Below are positions 1 to 11,897 of a stretch of DNA of 64,000 bases, piece after piece; positions within the stretch are counted from its first letter, which is position 1; each line of letters begins with the position of its first letter. The stretch lies in NCBI GenBank assembly GCA_950022655.1, contig OX465584.1, forward strand, positions 61,444,841-61,508,840, in the 5' to 3' direction. Made by a program: the position numbers and the translations under genes. Source of the stretch: Alentia gelatinosa. Taxonomy: Eukaryota > Annelida > Polychaeta > Phyllodocida > Polynoidae. The notes below the pieces were generated by a model that did not search any database, was not told where the DNA came from, and saw only the letters and a program-made list of their open reading frames with translations.

Positions 1-2168
1 GTGGAACCCCACTTAAGGGTACACCGTATCTCCAACTAGTCTACAGTAGAACCCCACTTAAGGGTACACCGTATCTCCAACTAGTCTACAGTGGAACCCC
101 ACTTAAAGGTACACCGCATCTTCCACCAGTCTACAGTAGAACCCTACTTAAGGGTGCACCGCATCCTCGACCGTTCCCAGGAAACTGTCCAGTTACGTAG
201 GTCGCTCCCTTACAATGGGTTCTGAATCTATCGATGTTTATATTGTTCAGTAGACCAGACACCCCACAGAAGCGGTCACCTCGCATCAACAGACAACTTT
301 GGTGGGAATGCTTCCCTATATTAGATATTCATTTCAACCCTGTGTAAGCGGACACCCTGTGTAAGTGGACACTTTGGCAAAAAAAGGCACCTTCGGGTTC
401 AGCCCGTAGCGCCAGTCACCGGTTTACTCCTGATCATGCCGCCCCATCACCGTGATGAGGGTTTGATTACAGCTGCGCAAAATGCATTAATACTCCCCCT
501 ACATCCCTCCTAGGAACTATCAACTTGTGGCCACAACGCATCTTCCACTAGTCTACAGTAGAACCCCACTTAAGGGTACAACGCATCTTCCACCAGTCTA
601 CAGTAGAACCCAACTTGAGGGTATACCACATCTTCCACTAGTCTACAGTAGAACCCTACTTAAGGGAAGACCGCATCTTCCACTAGTCTACAGTGGAACC
701 CCACTTAAGGGTACACCACATCTTCCACTAGTCTACCGTGGTACCCCACTAAAAGGTGCACCGCATCTTCCACCGTTCCCAGGAAACTGTCCAGTTACGT
801 AGGTTGCTCCCTTACACTGGGTTCTGAATCTATCGATGTTTATATTGTTCAGTAGACCAGACACCCCACATAAGCAGTCACCTTGCATCGACGGACAACT
901 TTGGTGGTAATGCTTCCCCATATTAGATATTTATTTCAACCCTGTGTAAGCGGACACCCTGTATTAGTGGACACTTTCGCCAAAAAAAGCGCCTCCGGGT
1001 TCAGCCCGTAGCGCCAGTCACCGATTTACTCCTGATCATGCCGCCCCATCACCGTGATGAGGGTTTCATTACAGCCGCGCAAATTGTATTAATACTCTCC
1101 CTACATCCCTCCTAGGAACTATCAACTTGTGGCCACAACGCATCTTCCACTAGTCTACAGTAGAACCCCACTTAAGGGTACAACGCATCTTCCACTAGTC
1201 TACAGTAGAACCCCATTTAAGGGTGCACCGCATCTTCCACTAGTCTACAGTAGAACCCCATTTAAGGGTACACCACATCTTCCACTAGTCTACAGCATAA
1301 CCCCACTTAAGGGTATACCGCATCTTCCACTAGTCTACAGTGGTACCCCACTTAAGGGTACACTGCATCTTCCAATGGTCTACAGTATAACCCCACTTAA
1401 GGGAACACCACATCTTCCAAGAGTGTACAGTAGAACCCCACTTAAGGAGGGCACACTAGGTTCCCAGGAAACTGTCCAGTTACGTAGGTCGTCCCCTTAC
1501 TCTGAGTTCTGAATCTTTCGATGTTTATATATATTGTACAGTAGAACGGACACCCCACATAAGCAGTCACTCCGCATCAAGGGACAACTTTGGTAGGAAT
1601 CGTTCCCTATATTAGATGTTTATTTTAACCCTGTGTAAGCGGACACCCTGTGTAAGTGGACACTTTGGCAAAAAAAGGCACCTCCGGGTTCTGCCCGTAG
1701 CGCCAGTCACCGGTTTACTCCTGAGCATGCCGCCCCATCACCGTGATGAGGGTTTGATTACAGCCACGCAAATTGTATTAATACTCTCCCTACATCCCTC
1801 CCAGGAACTATCAACTTGTGGCCACAACGCATCTTCAACTAGTCTACAGTAGAACCCCATTTAAGGGTGCACCGCATCTTCCACCAGTCTACAGTAGAAC
1901 CCAACTTGAGGGTGCACCCTCCGTTCCCCGGAATGTGTCCAGTTATGTAGGTCATGCCCTTACACTGGGTTCTGAATCTATCGATGTTTATATTGTACAG
2001 TAGAACGGACACCCCACATAAGCAGTCACTCCGCATCAAGGGACAACTTTGGTAGGAATCGTTCCCTATATTAGATGTTTATTTTAACCCTGTGTAAGCG
2101 GACACCCTACGTAAGTGGACACTTAAGCCAAGAACAGAGGGTCTCCGCTTCTACGGGGTTTTACTGTA
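1..2168. repeat. Higher-order tandem repeat: 45-bp minisatellite blocks plus ~390-bp spacer
   Basis: Blocks of a 45-bp unit (containing CTACAGTAGAACCCCACTTA and CATCTTCCACTAGTCTACAG) alternate with a conserved spacer. The spacer phrase GAAACTGTCCAGTTACGTAG recurs at about 179, 782 and 1468, with a diverged copy near 1930. Blocks hold a variable number of units. The array ends at 2155-2168 with GGGGTTTTACTGTA, the inverted form of the CAGTAGAACCCC phrase inside each unit. The array therefore looks like a pogo/mariner-type MITE whose terminal repeat was amplified. Because 45 is divisible by 3, the array produces open frames repeating every 15 residues; these are artefacts. The left end lies outside the window. 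Confidence 0.85.
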
Positions 2169-2805
2169 TATCATAACTCAATACCCCAACGTCTCTAGTC
2201 CCATCCTTCTCCTCCCCTGCTTGGGCCCGAGAAACCATCCTTTCCTATTTTCTTGTGTGGCGTATCTACCTGCTGATTATGACCACTGATCGTGGCATTT
2301 TGCACCACCAACCGATTATGCGACACATTTAGTGCAATAATTGTCAGGTGGAAACAGAAATAGTTCATCATTTTTCTCTCCTGCCTTATGCAATATGGCA
2401 ACATTAACCAACTTCTGCACTCATCATCAAAATCAAAGTGTATTGATTTAGTCGGTGGCGGTCTGCATTTTCCTACCAAAAGTCACCCAGCGTCCATCAC
2501 ATTTTTGCAGTGCAGGTCACTGATTATGTTCCAATGACCTTTCACAAGGAGAACCACCGACCGACTTGAGTACAGCTTGAAAATGATCGGTGGGGTTTCA
2601 GTTGGCAGATGGAAACACCGCATTACTTAATGACATCTGAGTGGCTGTACTATGTATACAGTGTCAAGTTGTCGAGAAACTAGACTACCTCCCATACACA
2701 CATACAATAAACAGGTAATTTTAGATAATCCAGAGTGTTGTCTCCACCACACTTGATACGGTGTCCGTCCAGAGTGACTCCTTACATGGGGTCGAGAAAT
2801 AGACA
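2169..2805. other. No gene recognised
   Basis: Moderately AT-rich sequence with short frames of no recognisable similarity. The phrase with GTCGAGAAAC/GTCGAGAAAT occurs twice (near 2672 and 2792), which suggests degraded repeat material. Confidence 0.4.
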
Positions 2806-3060
2806 ATATTACCATGATTTCTATCTGTATGGCCGTATTCTCCGCGTAGTTGACGCGTGGTAATACTCCTCACTATCGCTCGGAATATAGCGTATAGCGT
2901 CAACTATAAGGAGAATGCGGCCACACAGATAGAAATCATGGTAATGTTGTATTTATTACTCACCTTCCAACTAATTATTAGGGACAAAATTTTGTAAATA
3001 ATTAGAAATTTGACCCAATCACCGTGCATTGTTTACATAAAATAGTTCATATAATGCTAG
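2806..3060 (+). mobile_element. Hairpin element family B, copy 1
   Basis: Starts CAATATTACCATGATTTC. A long imperfect inverted repeat spans about 2806-2945, with arms containing GGCCGTATTCTCCGCG and its complement and an apex near 2864-2890 (ACTCCTCACTATCGCTCGGA). A ~110-bp tail follows (ACTAATTATTAGGG, GTGCATTGTTTA). The whole unit recurs at 45676-45925 in the same orientation. No coding capacity; a non-autonomous DNA element is the simplest reading. Confidence 0.7.
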
Positions 3061-3105
3061 AACATAGAAACTACAACTTATTGGGGACAAAAGGACATCT
3101 GAAGG

Positions 3106-3276
3106 AGGTGGTTCACTTATCGGTGGCTTACCCTTGCCTAGCTGTCCTACATCTACCGACTACGACCTACTCCGTTAGGATGCCTTGGCTGAGACAAATT
3201 ACCATCCGTTTGTCGCCGACAAAGGTACATGAATGTTCCAAAATCGGTAGATGGGCATTGGGCTTTAAAGTAGATA
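3106..3276 (+). mobile_element. Truncated MITE, TTTGTCGCCGACAAA family
   Basis: Matches the right-hand 150 bp of the better copy at 35098-35406, including TCGGTGGCTTACCCTTGCC, the palindrome TTTGTCGCCGACAAA and the terminal ATCGGTAGATGGGCATTGGG. The left part is missing. Confidence 0.65.
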
Positions 3277-3722
3277 TTCCCGTTTAGTATAAATTGTCGT
3301 TGGGTGTCTCTTTAGCAGGATTTGACTGTACCTCTGTAGATCAGGGTCTTACAGTGCAGCCCTTTTCTTTGTGTTTATGTAGAGAGTTATCGCTATTGTC
3401 AAGGCATCGCCAACACTCCCCACTTCCCCATTACACCCCCTCCCCCTTTGCTCCAGTAGATCAACAGAGTAGATCATATTGTTTGGAGGAGATAAACAAC
3501 CTTATCTTTCTCCTTGCAGGCTTTCACTCAAAATAACCTCATGCTTAGAAACGTCTGGAAATAAACTAGATATTAGTTTGGTAAATCCGGGTTAATTGCC
3601 CAATTTGACGCTGACTAATTAGATTCATTAATTGCGCAGTCGTCATCCCTGCAGGGTGGATTACAACATCTCAATTCCATATGTAGATAGAAAACAGAAT
3701 TAGATTGGTTGGTTTCTCCTCC
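3277..3722. other. No gene recognised
   Basis: No domain, RNA gene or clear repeat structure seen. Confidence 0.35.
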
Positions 3723-4008
3723 GTAAGGCCCGGCGTCCATCTATTACGATATGGCTCTGATGTGGTCTGCGATGCACCTCCCGATGAAAACATCAAAATC
3801 GCGTCGGAAGGTCACCTAACATCAGGGCAGTAGACCATGTTTCTGCGATTAGGCACCAAAAAACCTTACGATGCATGGTGGATTGGCATTATTAGACATA
3901 TGTCTACGTTTTGCACCTTCCCGATATGTCTCTGATATTTGCTTTTTGTATCAGTGCCATATCAGGAGGTCTGAATTTCTATTGTAGTAAGTGGACGCCA
4001 GGCCTTAC
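3723..4008. mobile_element. 286-bp MITE with ~29-bp terminal inverted repeats
   Basis: The left end GTAAGGCCCGGCGTCCATCT and the right end (reverse complement GTAAGGCCTGGCGTCCACTT) match over about 29 bp with a few mismatches. The interior repeats the word ATATGGCTCTGAT and its inverse. A second copy, cut by the window edge, lies at 63893-64000. Too short to code. Confidence 0.75.
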
Positions 4009-4251
4009 CCTTTCGCAAAGAGTGTTGCTTTGAGGAAGCATAAACCAATGTGGTTGATGTAGACCATTTCAAAGGAATAATTCGTAGAATATTTACCCTA
4101 GTCGACTTGTTTTTGCTAGGCTTGAGGCGAGAGTGGTTTCATAGATGCTCAGCAAAGTTGGCCAGACACTTTCCTTATAACGTTATCTTTAACGTTCACA
4201 ATACATATTTATCATTCTTAAAGAAAAGTTTGATTTATCAGGAATGTGATA

Positions 4252-5020
4252 AATCCAGAACCGCACTCGAAATATAAAATAAACAATACTCCACTCATTT
4301 GGATGCACCCTAATGTGTATCTGTATGATTCTCGATGCAGTTGTATAAAGTCTGACCTTAACTGATTGGGGCAGAACCATGCTCTGTGGTATATAGTTGG
4401 TGCCACCTTCATAATCCAGTCACGGGAATCGTTCTGGCGGTATCTGACCAGTCTTATCTATGTAGGCATGAAGCCTTTGATCAGCCTTATCCCTCCACTT
4501 ACATCTGTCAATATAATTAATGTCTTTTTAAACTCTATAAAGAAATGTGAACAGTTACAAGGTCTCTTGAGTCAGATGATAAAGGCACATACAAAAGCCT
4601 TTTCCTGTGTCAATTCAAAATAAAAATACCAAAATAATGATATTTGTATGCAGAATACACTTCAAGTAACACACTCATAAAAATTGAGATTTAAATGTCC
4701 TTAACTGGATTTGTGACGTAATTTGAATTATTCTGACATTGCATTGCTATTCTATCATCAGAAAAATGGGTGCAATAAATCCAGAACCGCACTGGAATCA
4801 TGAAATAAACAATACTCCACTCATTTGGATGCACCGTAATGTGTACCTGTATGATTCTCGATGCAGTTGTATAAAAGTCTCTGACCTTAACTGATTGGGG
4901 CAGAACCATGCTCTGTGGTATACAGTTGGTGCCACCTTCCTAATCGGGTCACGGGAATCGCTCTGCCGGTATCTGACCAGTCTTATCTATGTAGGCATGA
5001 AGCCTTTGATCAGCGCTATT
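4252..5020 (+). repeat. Direct duplication of a ~240-bp segment, 525 bp apart
   Basis: 4252-4490 and 4777-5020 are near-identical (shared phrases AATCCAGAACCGCACT, CTCCACTCATTTGGATGCAC, GGGGCAGAACCATGCTCTGT). They are separated by about 290 bp of unrelated AT-rich DNA. No frame is conserved between the copies, so this is a local segmental duplication, not a gene pair. Confidence 0.8.
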
Positions 5021-5461
5021 TCTCCACTCACACCTGTCAAAGCCTGAGCCTGCCGCCCAAATGTCACTCACCCTCACACCTCTCCCTCACACTCCACCCC
5101 TCACCACACCCCCCACCCCGCCCCACTGGTCAGGCAGGGTGGGGAGCCTGATGCTATCTGTTCTGACATCACAAGAAGCGATGATAATTGAAGCCTACAG
5201 GTCACAGGGGAACTGGGCTCCCAGTGTTATTAGCTGCTGGTCGGGAAAGGAAGGCAGGAAGGGTTGTGGTGGCAGCCATGCAGGAAGGCACGGTATTATC
5301 GCTCATACAATGACTAGATGGTGCTACAAACATGATTTGTGCTTATTTTGTAGCTTAGACAGTTTCAGATCAATTTATGAATATTTGTAGTCTGTACAAC
5401 ATATATTTGTAGTCTGTAGTCAACAAAACTCAGATCTCTCAATATAAATAAGACATGGATG

Positions 5462-5596
5462 AATAGCTGTCATGAAATCAGAAAGCAATGAATCGGGTTT
5501 GGGGATGTGATATCTCCATGGGCCATAGTGAACTACGGAGTACCGCAGGGTACGGATTTCGGCCCCTCATTATCTAATTTCATTGTCAATGACTTT
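5462..5596 (+). pseudogene. LINE reverse-transcriptase remnant
   Basis: Translating from 5462 in one frame gives EIRKQ, a stop (TGA, 5489-5491), then VNYGVPQGTDFGP and FIVNDF. This matches the conserved non-LTR retrotransposon RT block usually written GVPQGS-LGPLLF-IYINDL, in the style of CR1/Jockey-like LINEs. The upstream -RKQ---VGFG spacing also fits that family. Only about 45 codons remain, with an internal stop and an early end, so it is a dead fragment. The family call is from motif memory only. Confidence 0.7.
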
Positions 5597-5966
5597 TTTT
5601 AATACAAAAACGTACACAGATATAGGAAGTTTGAAAGTGGGGATACATCATTTCTATGATGTTAATTATAGTCCTTGTTGCCGGGGTTAATCAAATATTC
5701 AGGAATCATGAATAATTATACCCCTTCCTTACACTTGTCTCGTTTTGGGGATCGTTTTGGGGATACTCTATTGGATGATTATGGAACGATTTCTATAAAT
5801 AAATAAACAAAAGGAACGGAGAATTTTAGGAACCACTCGTTCAATACGCTCACAGTCAGTATGTACACCTTCGCCAAATGTTCATTTCATCATACTACTA
5901 TGAAAGCGCTGCCCGATACAAACCTACAGTCCTATACTACTTACACGAGTCCAGCACTTTGTTGAG

Positions 5967-6110
5967 AGGCATATCGGACCATTTGCCTTTACAATAAAAA
6001 CTCATGTCATTTTCCTAAAAATTGAATATCAGAATCTCAAAGTATTGTGGAAGACATACCTAACTTAAAAATCGGGGTTCATCAAGCCAGATTTTGATTT
6101 AGAGATAAAT
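5967..6110 (+). mobile_element. Truncated TTAA-type (piggyBac-like) MITE
   Basis: Begins AGGCATATCGGACCATTTG and follows the left ~140 bp of the complete copies at 12282-12814 and 17697-18247 (shared CATGTCATTTTCCT and AACTTAAAAATCGGGG). The left TTAA is lost and the right half is missing. Confidence 0.6.
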
Positions 6111-6114
6111 TCGA

Positions 6115-6182
6115 GGTCATTTGATGAAAAAATACAGCCCGACGCCACAGGCGGGAGGGCCGTATCTTTTCATCAAATGACC
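6115..6182. repeat. Perfect-armed 68-bp hairpin
   Basis: GGTCATTTGATGAAAA at the left is exactly inverted at the right end (6167-6182). The loop contains CCCGACGCCACAGGCGGG. No transcript evidence; probably a relic of a foldback element. Confidence 0.65.
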
Positions 6183-6439
6183 ATGAACGGACAACGTATG
6201 GGCTCAGTCACTACGTTTTCTTATTACTATATACCTCCTACTCATTTAAAACGCCGTTTTATTAACTGTACAAAGCCTATGTCATTCACGACGGCCCGCT
6301 GTCACGGCGGGCGCGAACATTATTTATACTACACCCCTGGCAGCGGGCAGTATTTCATAGACGTTCTCTCACAATAATAGAGTAATATACACTTTATCCA
6401 CTGGTTGATAATATTTCTCACTGCTTAAAGGGGAAACAC

Positions 6440-7045
6440 TGTACGATTTCGTTCCAACCGATTAACTCCCTAAATCGGAAGGGCATCTTAACTTGTCTCA
6501 GGCGAATTTGCGCTGGGCATCGACCATCACAGCAGGATTTATAGATGGGGGTGGAGGTCATTAGTGGGAATTTATCTTAAGCAAATTCTGTTCGCACTGG
6601 ACGACTGACTTCCGATTTTCTCGGAGATTTGAGGCCACTAATAAAAGAACAAGTAATAAATCTCAGTACATGGGAGCTAAATCGGTGAGCTGGCCTCAGT
6701 CTGTGTGTGGCAGGGGCATTTCTGGTGACCCAGCGACTAATTATGGGCCAAAGTTGGTAGGCACCAGGTTTTTTTTTTCTTAAACTCAGTTGTCGGCGAC
6801 AAGGGGAAGGAACACGTTCCTTAATTTATCGCTCCCGATTTCGGAACATTGGACTGCAGTTTTTCGGCGACAAAGGTACATCGCCACAGGTAGGATTTCC
6901 AAATCTTAGGCAAATTACTGTAGGGGGGTGCCACACTGGCCGACACATTTTCTAGGCCTCGCCTGAGCTTACGATTGTTCTTTTGTCGCCGAGAAAGGAA
7001 CATTCATGTTCCAAAATCGTACAGTGTGTATGGGCTTTTAAAGAC
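6440..7045. mobile_element. Diverged element of the TTTGTCGCCGACAAA family
   Basis: Three forms of the family palindrome occur (near 6787, 6862 and 6986), together with ATTCATGTTCCAAAATCG and the end phrase TATGGGCTTTTA shared with 3106-3276 and 35098-35406. Limits are uncertain. Confidence 0.45.
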
Positions 7046-7111
7046 GGTGAGACGCCATGAGAGAAATGCACACGCACAGACACAGTGGTAAGGCGCCTCA
7101 CCTGACCTTAT

Positions 7112-7128
7112 CCCCCCCCCCCCCCCCC
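7112..7128 (+). repeat. Poly-C run (17 C)
   Basis: Uninterrupted cytosines, a likely length-polymorphic and assembly-sensitive site. Confidence 0.9.
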
Positions 7129-8350
7129 GACTGGCGCAGTAGAAACCCCAGCCTGTATCTCAGTGTACACAACCTGCCATGGCATTCTCCCAAAATGTCA
7201 GCTACCTTCATGAAATATGGGAATTCGATAAAACGGGTTCATATTATAAAGCTGAATCGGCAATGATCACTCCACCCTCTCCAGACTCGTAAATATCACT
7301 CAGGTGGCCCACTCTTTTGTTGTGCCCTTTAAATGTCATCCATGTTCAACCCTTTTTGTTGAAAGGATCCGATATAGGATCCGATAAGTATTTTTACAGT
7401 TTATATGGGTATTAATACAGATCCTTTTGTGGCGGTTAAATCGTACTCAATGAGGGTCACATCATGTGGGAATTGAGCCCTGAATTATTAATTTAATCAG
7501 GGGAATAACATTAAAACACGCGGATTGGTGTTTGATTTATTGAGGCATACCTGAGTTCGGTATGACTGGGGATCCATCATTTAAGGGGGTAATTCTGTGG
7601 TAAAACACAATACAAAACTAATTAAACTTCTTAATGATTACTCAATGTGAATAGGGGCCGATATTTGAAGACGGCCCATGAAGTTTGCACCTTTTATGAT
7701 CATACAGTGACGAAACTTTTATTTTATTCATGTTTTATTTGTTTGGTCTGAACCAAGGTATATATTTTGGAGATAAGGCATCGCCGTGTGTGGCAGGATG
7801 ATGCCTTAAGGCATAATTTTCTAAGACCTACAAAATCATAGTTTATGTGTTATAACATTGTAAATAATTGATCAATAATGATGAATTTTTCACAGAATAT
7901 TGGTACAACATTACACTATGATTTTGAAATACTCATAAAATAATATTAAAGATCACGTTTGTTATCACGTGATCAAAAATCATAATTGGTGTTAAAAGAC
8001 CCGTCCCCTGGCGGTATATACTATCACTTACAGACATTGCTTTGCCAGAGGTGCCTGGCGTGATAGGGTTAAATGGGAGACGAGGCTCAGGGGAGTGGGG
8101 GCAGAACCCCCCACTGCGGGGCTGAGGCGGGCACGGCCATCTACCTCCAGGGCTCCGGTCAGTCTCCCTCCAGTGCACGTGTAGTCAGCATGCACTCTGC
8201 TTGTTTTACCTCCACTCCAGTCTCCTTATTTAACATGTGATATACCTACATTGAAATGGACACTAATGTAACTTCAAAAATCGGGTTTATGCTTTTTTTT
8301 TTTTTTTTCATTTTCCAACCACGTAGTTGAAGGGATGTGGAAAACACTTA
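7129..8350. other. No gene recognised
   Basis: Mostly AT-rich. Contains one copy of a dispersed GATGCCTTAAGGCAT phrase (near 7799) also seen at 42.1 and 52.8-54.2 kb. No protein domain seen in either strand. Confidence 0.4.
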
Positions 8351-8351
8351 T

Positions 8352-8795
8352 GCCGAGGACACATCAAGCTAGTTAAGGCGGTGATCTTTGGAATCGCCGA
8401 TACAAAATAGCATATATGTGAGATATTTTGTTATAGTAATATTTCCCACCGATAATTTATCATTTTGGAAGCAATGATCAGGTTAAATATTTAATAATAA
8501 CTCCCATACTTGCCATTTTGTGTTGGCGATTCTGGAATTCGCTGCATTTCTCGCCTGGTGTCTTCAGCTTTAGGCCGAGGACACATCGAGCGAGTGAAGA
8601 CGGCGATTTCCGGAATCTCCAAAAGAAAATAGCATGTATATGAAATAACATCTCACAGGAATATCTCCTGCCTATAATTTAGCATCTCTAACGCAATAAT
8701 GAGGTGAAATATGAATCAATAGCTCACGTATAGGCCATTTTGTGTTAGCGATTCTGGAAATCGCTGTGTTTCTCGCTTGGTGTGTCTCCAGCTTA
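8352..8795 (+). mobile_element. Tandem dimer of a 222-bp inverted-repeat element
   Basis: Two copies (8352-8573, 8574-8795), each starting GCCGAGGACACATC and ending near GGTGTCTTCAGCTT or GGTGTGTCTCCAGCTT. Within each monomer the left phrase GGCGAT...GGAATC is inverted near the right end (GCGATTCTGGAAT), so each unit folds on itself. Confidence 0.7.
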
Positions 8796-8922
8796 AGATA
8801 CAAGTACCGAATTAGTTTTTCCACACCTAGATTTCTCATCATTATGTATATTTGATAAATATTGTAAACTGTATTACTTACAGAGATAGAAATATTACGA
8901 TCATAGTCATGATGATTTATGT

Positions 8923-9520
8923 AACAAACGTGAGTTAGTGAGACGAATGTGAGTTAGTGCGACAAACGTAAGTTAGTGCGACAAACTTAAGGAAGTGCAA
9001 CTAACGTGAGCTAATGCGACTTGTAAACGTGAGTTAGTGCGACAAACGTGAATTAGTGAGACACATATGAGTAAGTGCGACAAACGTAAGTTAGTGTGAC
9101 AAACTTAAGGAAGTGCAACCAACGTGAGTTAATGCAACAAACATGAGTTAGTGCAAAGAATGCGAGTAAGTGCAAAGAATGTGAGCTACTGCAACAAAAG
9201 TGAGTTAGTGAAACAAACGTGAGTTAGTGCGACAAACTTAAGTTAGTGTGAAGAACGTGAGTTAGTGCAATGAACATGAGCTAGTGTAACAAACAGGAGT
9301 TAGTGCAACAAACATGAGTTAGTGCCACAAACGTGAGTTAGTGCCACAAACTTAAGTAAGAGTGACGAACGTGAGATAGTGCGACAAACGTGAGTTAATG
9401 AGACAAACATGAGTTAGTGCGACAAACGTGAGTTAGTGCGACAAACTTGAGTTAGTGCGACAAGCGTGAGTAAGTGCGACAAAAGTAAGATAGTGCGACA
9501 AGTATTAGTTAGGGTGATGA
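8923..9520 (+). repeat. 19-bp minisatellite (~30 units)
   Basis: Degenerate repeats of ACGTGAGTTAGTGCGACAA, most regular near 9415-9480. Units vary at several positions but keep GTTAGTG-GACAAA. It directly abuts the hairpin element at 9537. Confidence 0.9.
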
Positions 9521-9536
9521 ACATGGCAAATATATG

Positions 9537-9868
9537 CACAATATTGACTGGTTTCAGATACAACCAGTCGTACACTTCGAGGCGTTGACACGTAGTAATA
9601 TCTGAGCGCATGCGAGGATATTGCACAGAGGCAAGAACAAGGAGCATACAGCTGCTTTTATCTGAAACCAGTCTATATTGTACTCATTATCCACCTTTTC
9701 ATGACAAGTGCAGTACCCATATTAGTTCATTTTAAGTTCATTGACACTCTTTTTCTGTATGCGCTGGCTTTTGCTACCCGGAGCATACAACATCTGTATG
9801 CTCCAGGTATGTCAATAATCGCTCCGTATGAGTTTTCTATGAACACTTTGTATTAGGTGGATAATAAA
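9537..9868 (+). mobile_element. Hairpin element family A, copy A1 (one 73-bp unit)
   Basis: The head is a ~145-bp imperfect hairpin bounded by CACAATATTGACTGG and CCAGTCTATATTG, with apex ATATCTGAGCGCATGCGAGG. It is followed by CATTATCCACC, a spacer, one monomer of the GGAGCATACA...GTGTCCATAG type, and the end GTATTAGGTGGATAATA. The same layout is seen at 15010-15366, 35688-37535 and 57733-58128. Confidence 0.75.
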
Positions 9869-9914
9869 ACATATTATCTAACCGAAATGTACCTGAAAGA
9901 GATTTTCCCATCTT

Positions 9915-10195
9915 TTATCCTACCCCGAATAAAAAACGCCATAGGCTTAACATAGGATTTGTTTATTTCACGGGTGTGACATAAAGTGTTGTTTATGCCA
10001 CTACTTTCTGATACTGAAAAAAATATGGAAACCAGGTAGGATAAAATCTAGACGCCACTCGTTTGAGTTTGAGCTTATTTATGCCGCTCATTTTGTTGGC
10101 TCCGTAATGTCACTTGTTTTGGACTTGTGAAATTATGGAGCCAACAAAATGCGTGGCATAAATAAACTCAGACTCAAACTAGTGACGTCTCTTGA
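9915..10195 (+). mobile_element. Composite box-core-hairpin element, subfamily a, copy 1
   Basis: Terminal box TTATCCTACCCC (9915-9926), core CATAGGCTTAACAT (9940-9953), a small inner palindrome built on GTGACATAAA/TTTATGCCAC, inverted box GGTAGGATAA (10035-10044), then a ~150-bp hairpin. The hairpin arms carry GTTTGAGTTTGAG and CAAAATG...GGAGCC. Its partner copy, inverted, is 15466-15747. Confidence 0.75.
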
Positions 10196-10927
10196 TATTA
10201 TCAAAATGGTATCTTCTTACTAAACGATCCTCTTTCCCAATACTCCTTATATCTCTTTATACACCCACTCCGAGGTACACAATAACTTCAGTAATACCCT
10301 GGATAGGATGTGTACCTCTCAACATTCACAGAAGTGACTGTAACCAAATTATAAACATTTCTCTGATGACATGTTCCTTTGCAATAGGAGTACTAGGAGT
10401 GGCAACCAAACTGGTGCCACACCCAAAGATCGAGATTTATACTTAAAGGCTCCGGCTGAGTTTAAAGAGTCAGATATAAGAGCCATAACTACGCATGCAT
10501 ACCCTCCCTTACAAGTTGTTTACACGAAGCGATTTTTTCCAGAGCACTTCATTTCTTTCACAGTATACAATCGGATAGTCTTACACTCATCATTTTGGCT
10601 GATTTCCAATATTCCATTTCTCTTTCACTTTCTACCGTGGTCTTTTTTCGGCCCTGTTCCTGATTTTTGTTTCTTTGTTTTGTAGATGAAAATAGAATAG
10701 CTACATCCTGACAGCCTATACCTGGTACTCTAGTTCGATTGCCACCTCCTTACAAGTCTATGTCTAATCGTATTACTTCGCATATCATTTATAACGATCT
10801 CATAACACAGAGATATCTTTAGTTTTCTTTCTATAGTCCTTCTTGTTCACCTTATGTGATATGTGTTATTGCTTAAGTTCCTTTAGTTGATATGCAGGTT
10901 GACTTTTTCTTCTGTCTAAAGACTATC
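10196..10927. other. No gene recognised
   Basis: Open frames of 84 and 104 codons exist but have no domain, no convincing start context and no codon-usage support that I can judge. Left unannotated. Confidence 0.35.
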
Positions 10928-11228
10928 GTAAAACTGGATGAGTTTTAATCTTGACCACCGTATGCCACGACTGGAGTTTGGCATAGTGACTTCACGAGGT
11001 GAAGCCGAGTGAAGTCCGGAGACAAAACTCCAGGAATGGCATGCGGTGGTCAAGATTAAAACGAATCAGGTTTTGATTTTATCCTACCCCGTCTCCTAGA
11101 TTTTGGAATATTATGTGATAACAATTCCGTATGCCACTAGTGGCATATAAAACATCGTATGCCAGACAGCGTGGCATACGGGAACTCAATGTTAAACCTA
11201 TGGGATTTTATATTAGGGGTAGGATAAA
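10928..11228 (-). mobile_element. Composite box-core-hairpin element, subfamily b, copy 3
   Basis: Hairpin first (10928-11079; arms TTTTAATCTTGACCACC), apex CACGAGGTGAAGCCGAGTG (10993-11011), then box at 11079-11090, core complement ATGTTAAACCTATG (11189-11202) and outer box GGGGTAGGATAA (11216-11227). The partner of the same subfamily in the opposite orientation is 37217-37513. Confidence 0.75.
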
Positions 11229-11510
11229 ATCTACAACGTTTCGGTCAGCAAACGGAAACGGGCCTATACTGTACACCCAATCTGCGGTGTGATATAGCAG
11301 TTGAAATATCTGTTGTCAGTCTCTACTGATTGGAACCTGCATGAAATGAGGAGACCAGAGAGATTCGTTCGTTAATACTATTCTCTGTAAATCCCATTTA
11401 ATACGCATGCACCATATTGCTCTTACTAAATACTTCACTCTTATACATCAACATGTATACATTCTTCTATTGGTATGCTATTGTGGAATGTTTCTGTATT
11501 TTAACCCTGT

Positions 11511-11744
11511 TATTTCCCTCCCCCCCCCCCCCCATAGAGTTAACCTTGGAAACTCGATGGGGGATTATGTCACCTAGGTCAAACCAATAGTCAATATGAA
11601 GGGTGAGGTAAATTCAAAAACTTATTCAAGTTTAAGGTCAGAGCTCAATCCCATCTCATTGACTCGCTACATAATTCACGCAGGTTCACCTTGTGATTCA
11701 AACCTGACGAGCTCTGACCCTGAACTTTCATAGTTTTCCTCTAT
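11511..11744 (+). mobile_element. Composite element, subfamily d, copy 9 (left end degraded)
   Basis: The left box is corrupted by a C run (11520-11534). Core ATAGAGTTAACCTTGG, inverted box GGGTGAGGTAAA (11601-11612), then a ~130-bp hairpin with arms GTTTAAGGTCAGAGCTC and apex TTCACGCAGGTTCACCTTGT. Same subfamily as 40707-40990. Confidence 0.65.
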
Positions 11745-11897
11745 AGTACCATCGGGGAAACAAAAAACAATATTTAAAAACAGACGATATAATGAGGTAG
11801 CTGAGTAGAGAAATGTCTTAGTTGAAGCAATGATATCGCTCATTTGTTAAAACGATCACAAACAATATATCCATGTTTGCTTCAGTCTTCATGTATA

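Noticed and set aside
527..1512. Repeat proteins with a 15-residue period
   Set aside because: They are the translation of the 45-bp minisatellite; no conserved start, domain or terminus.
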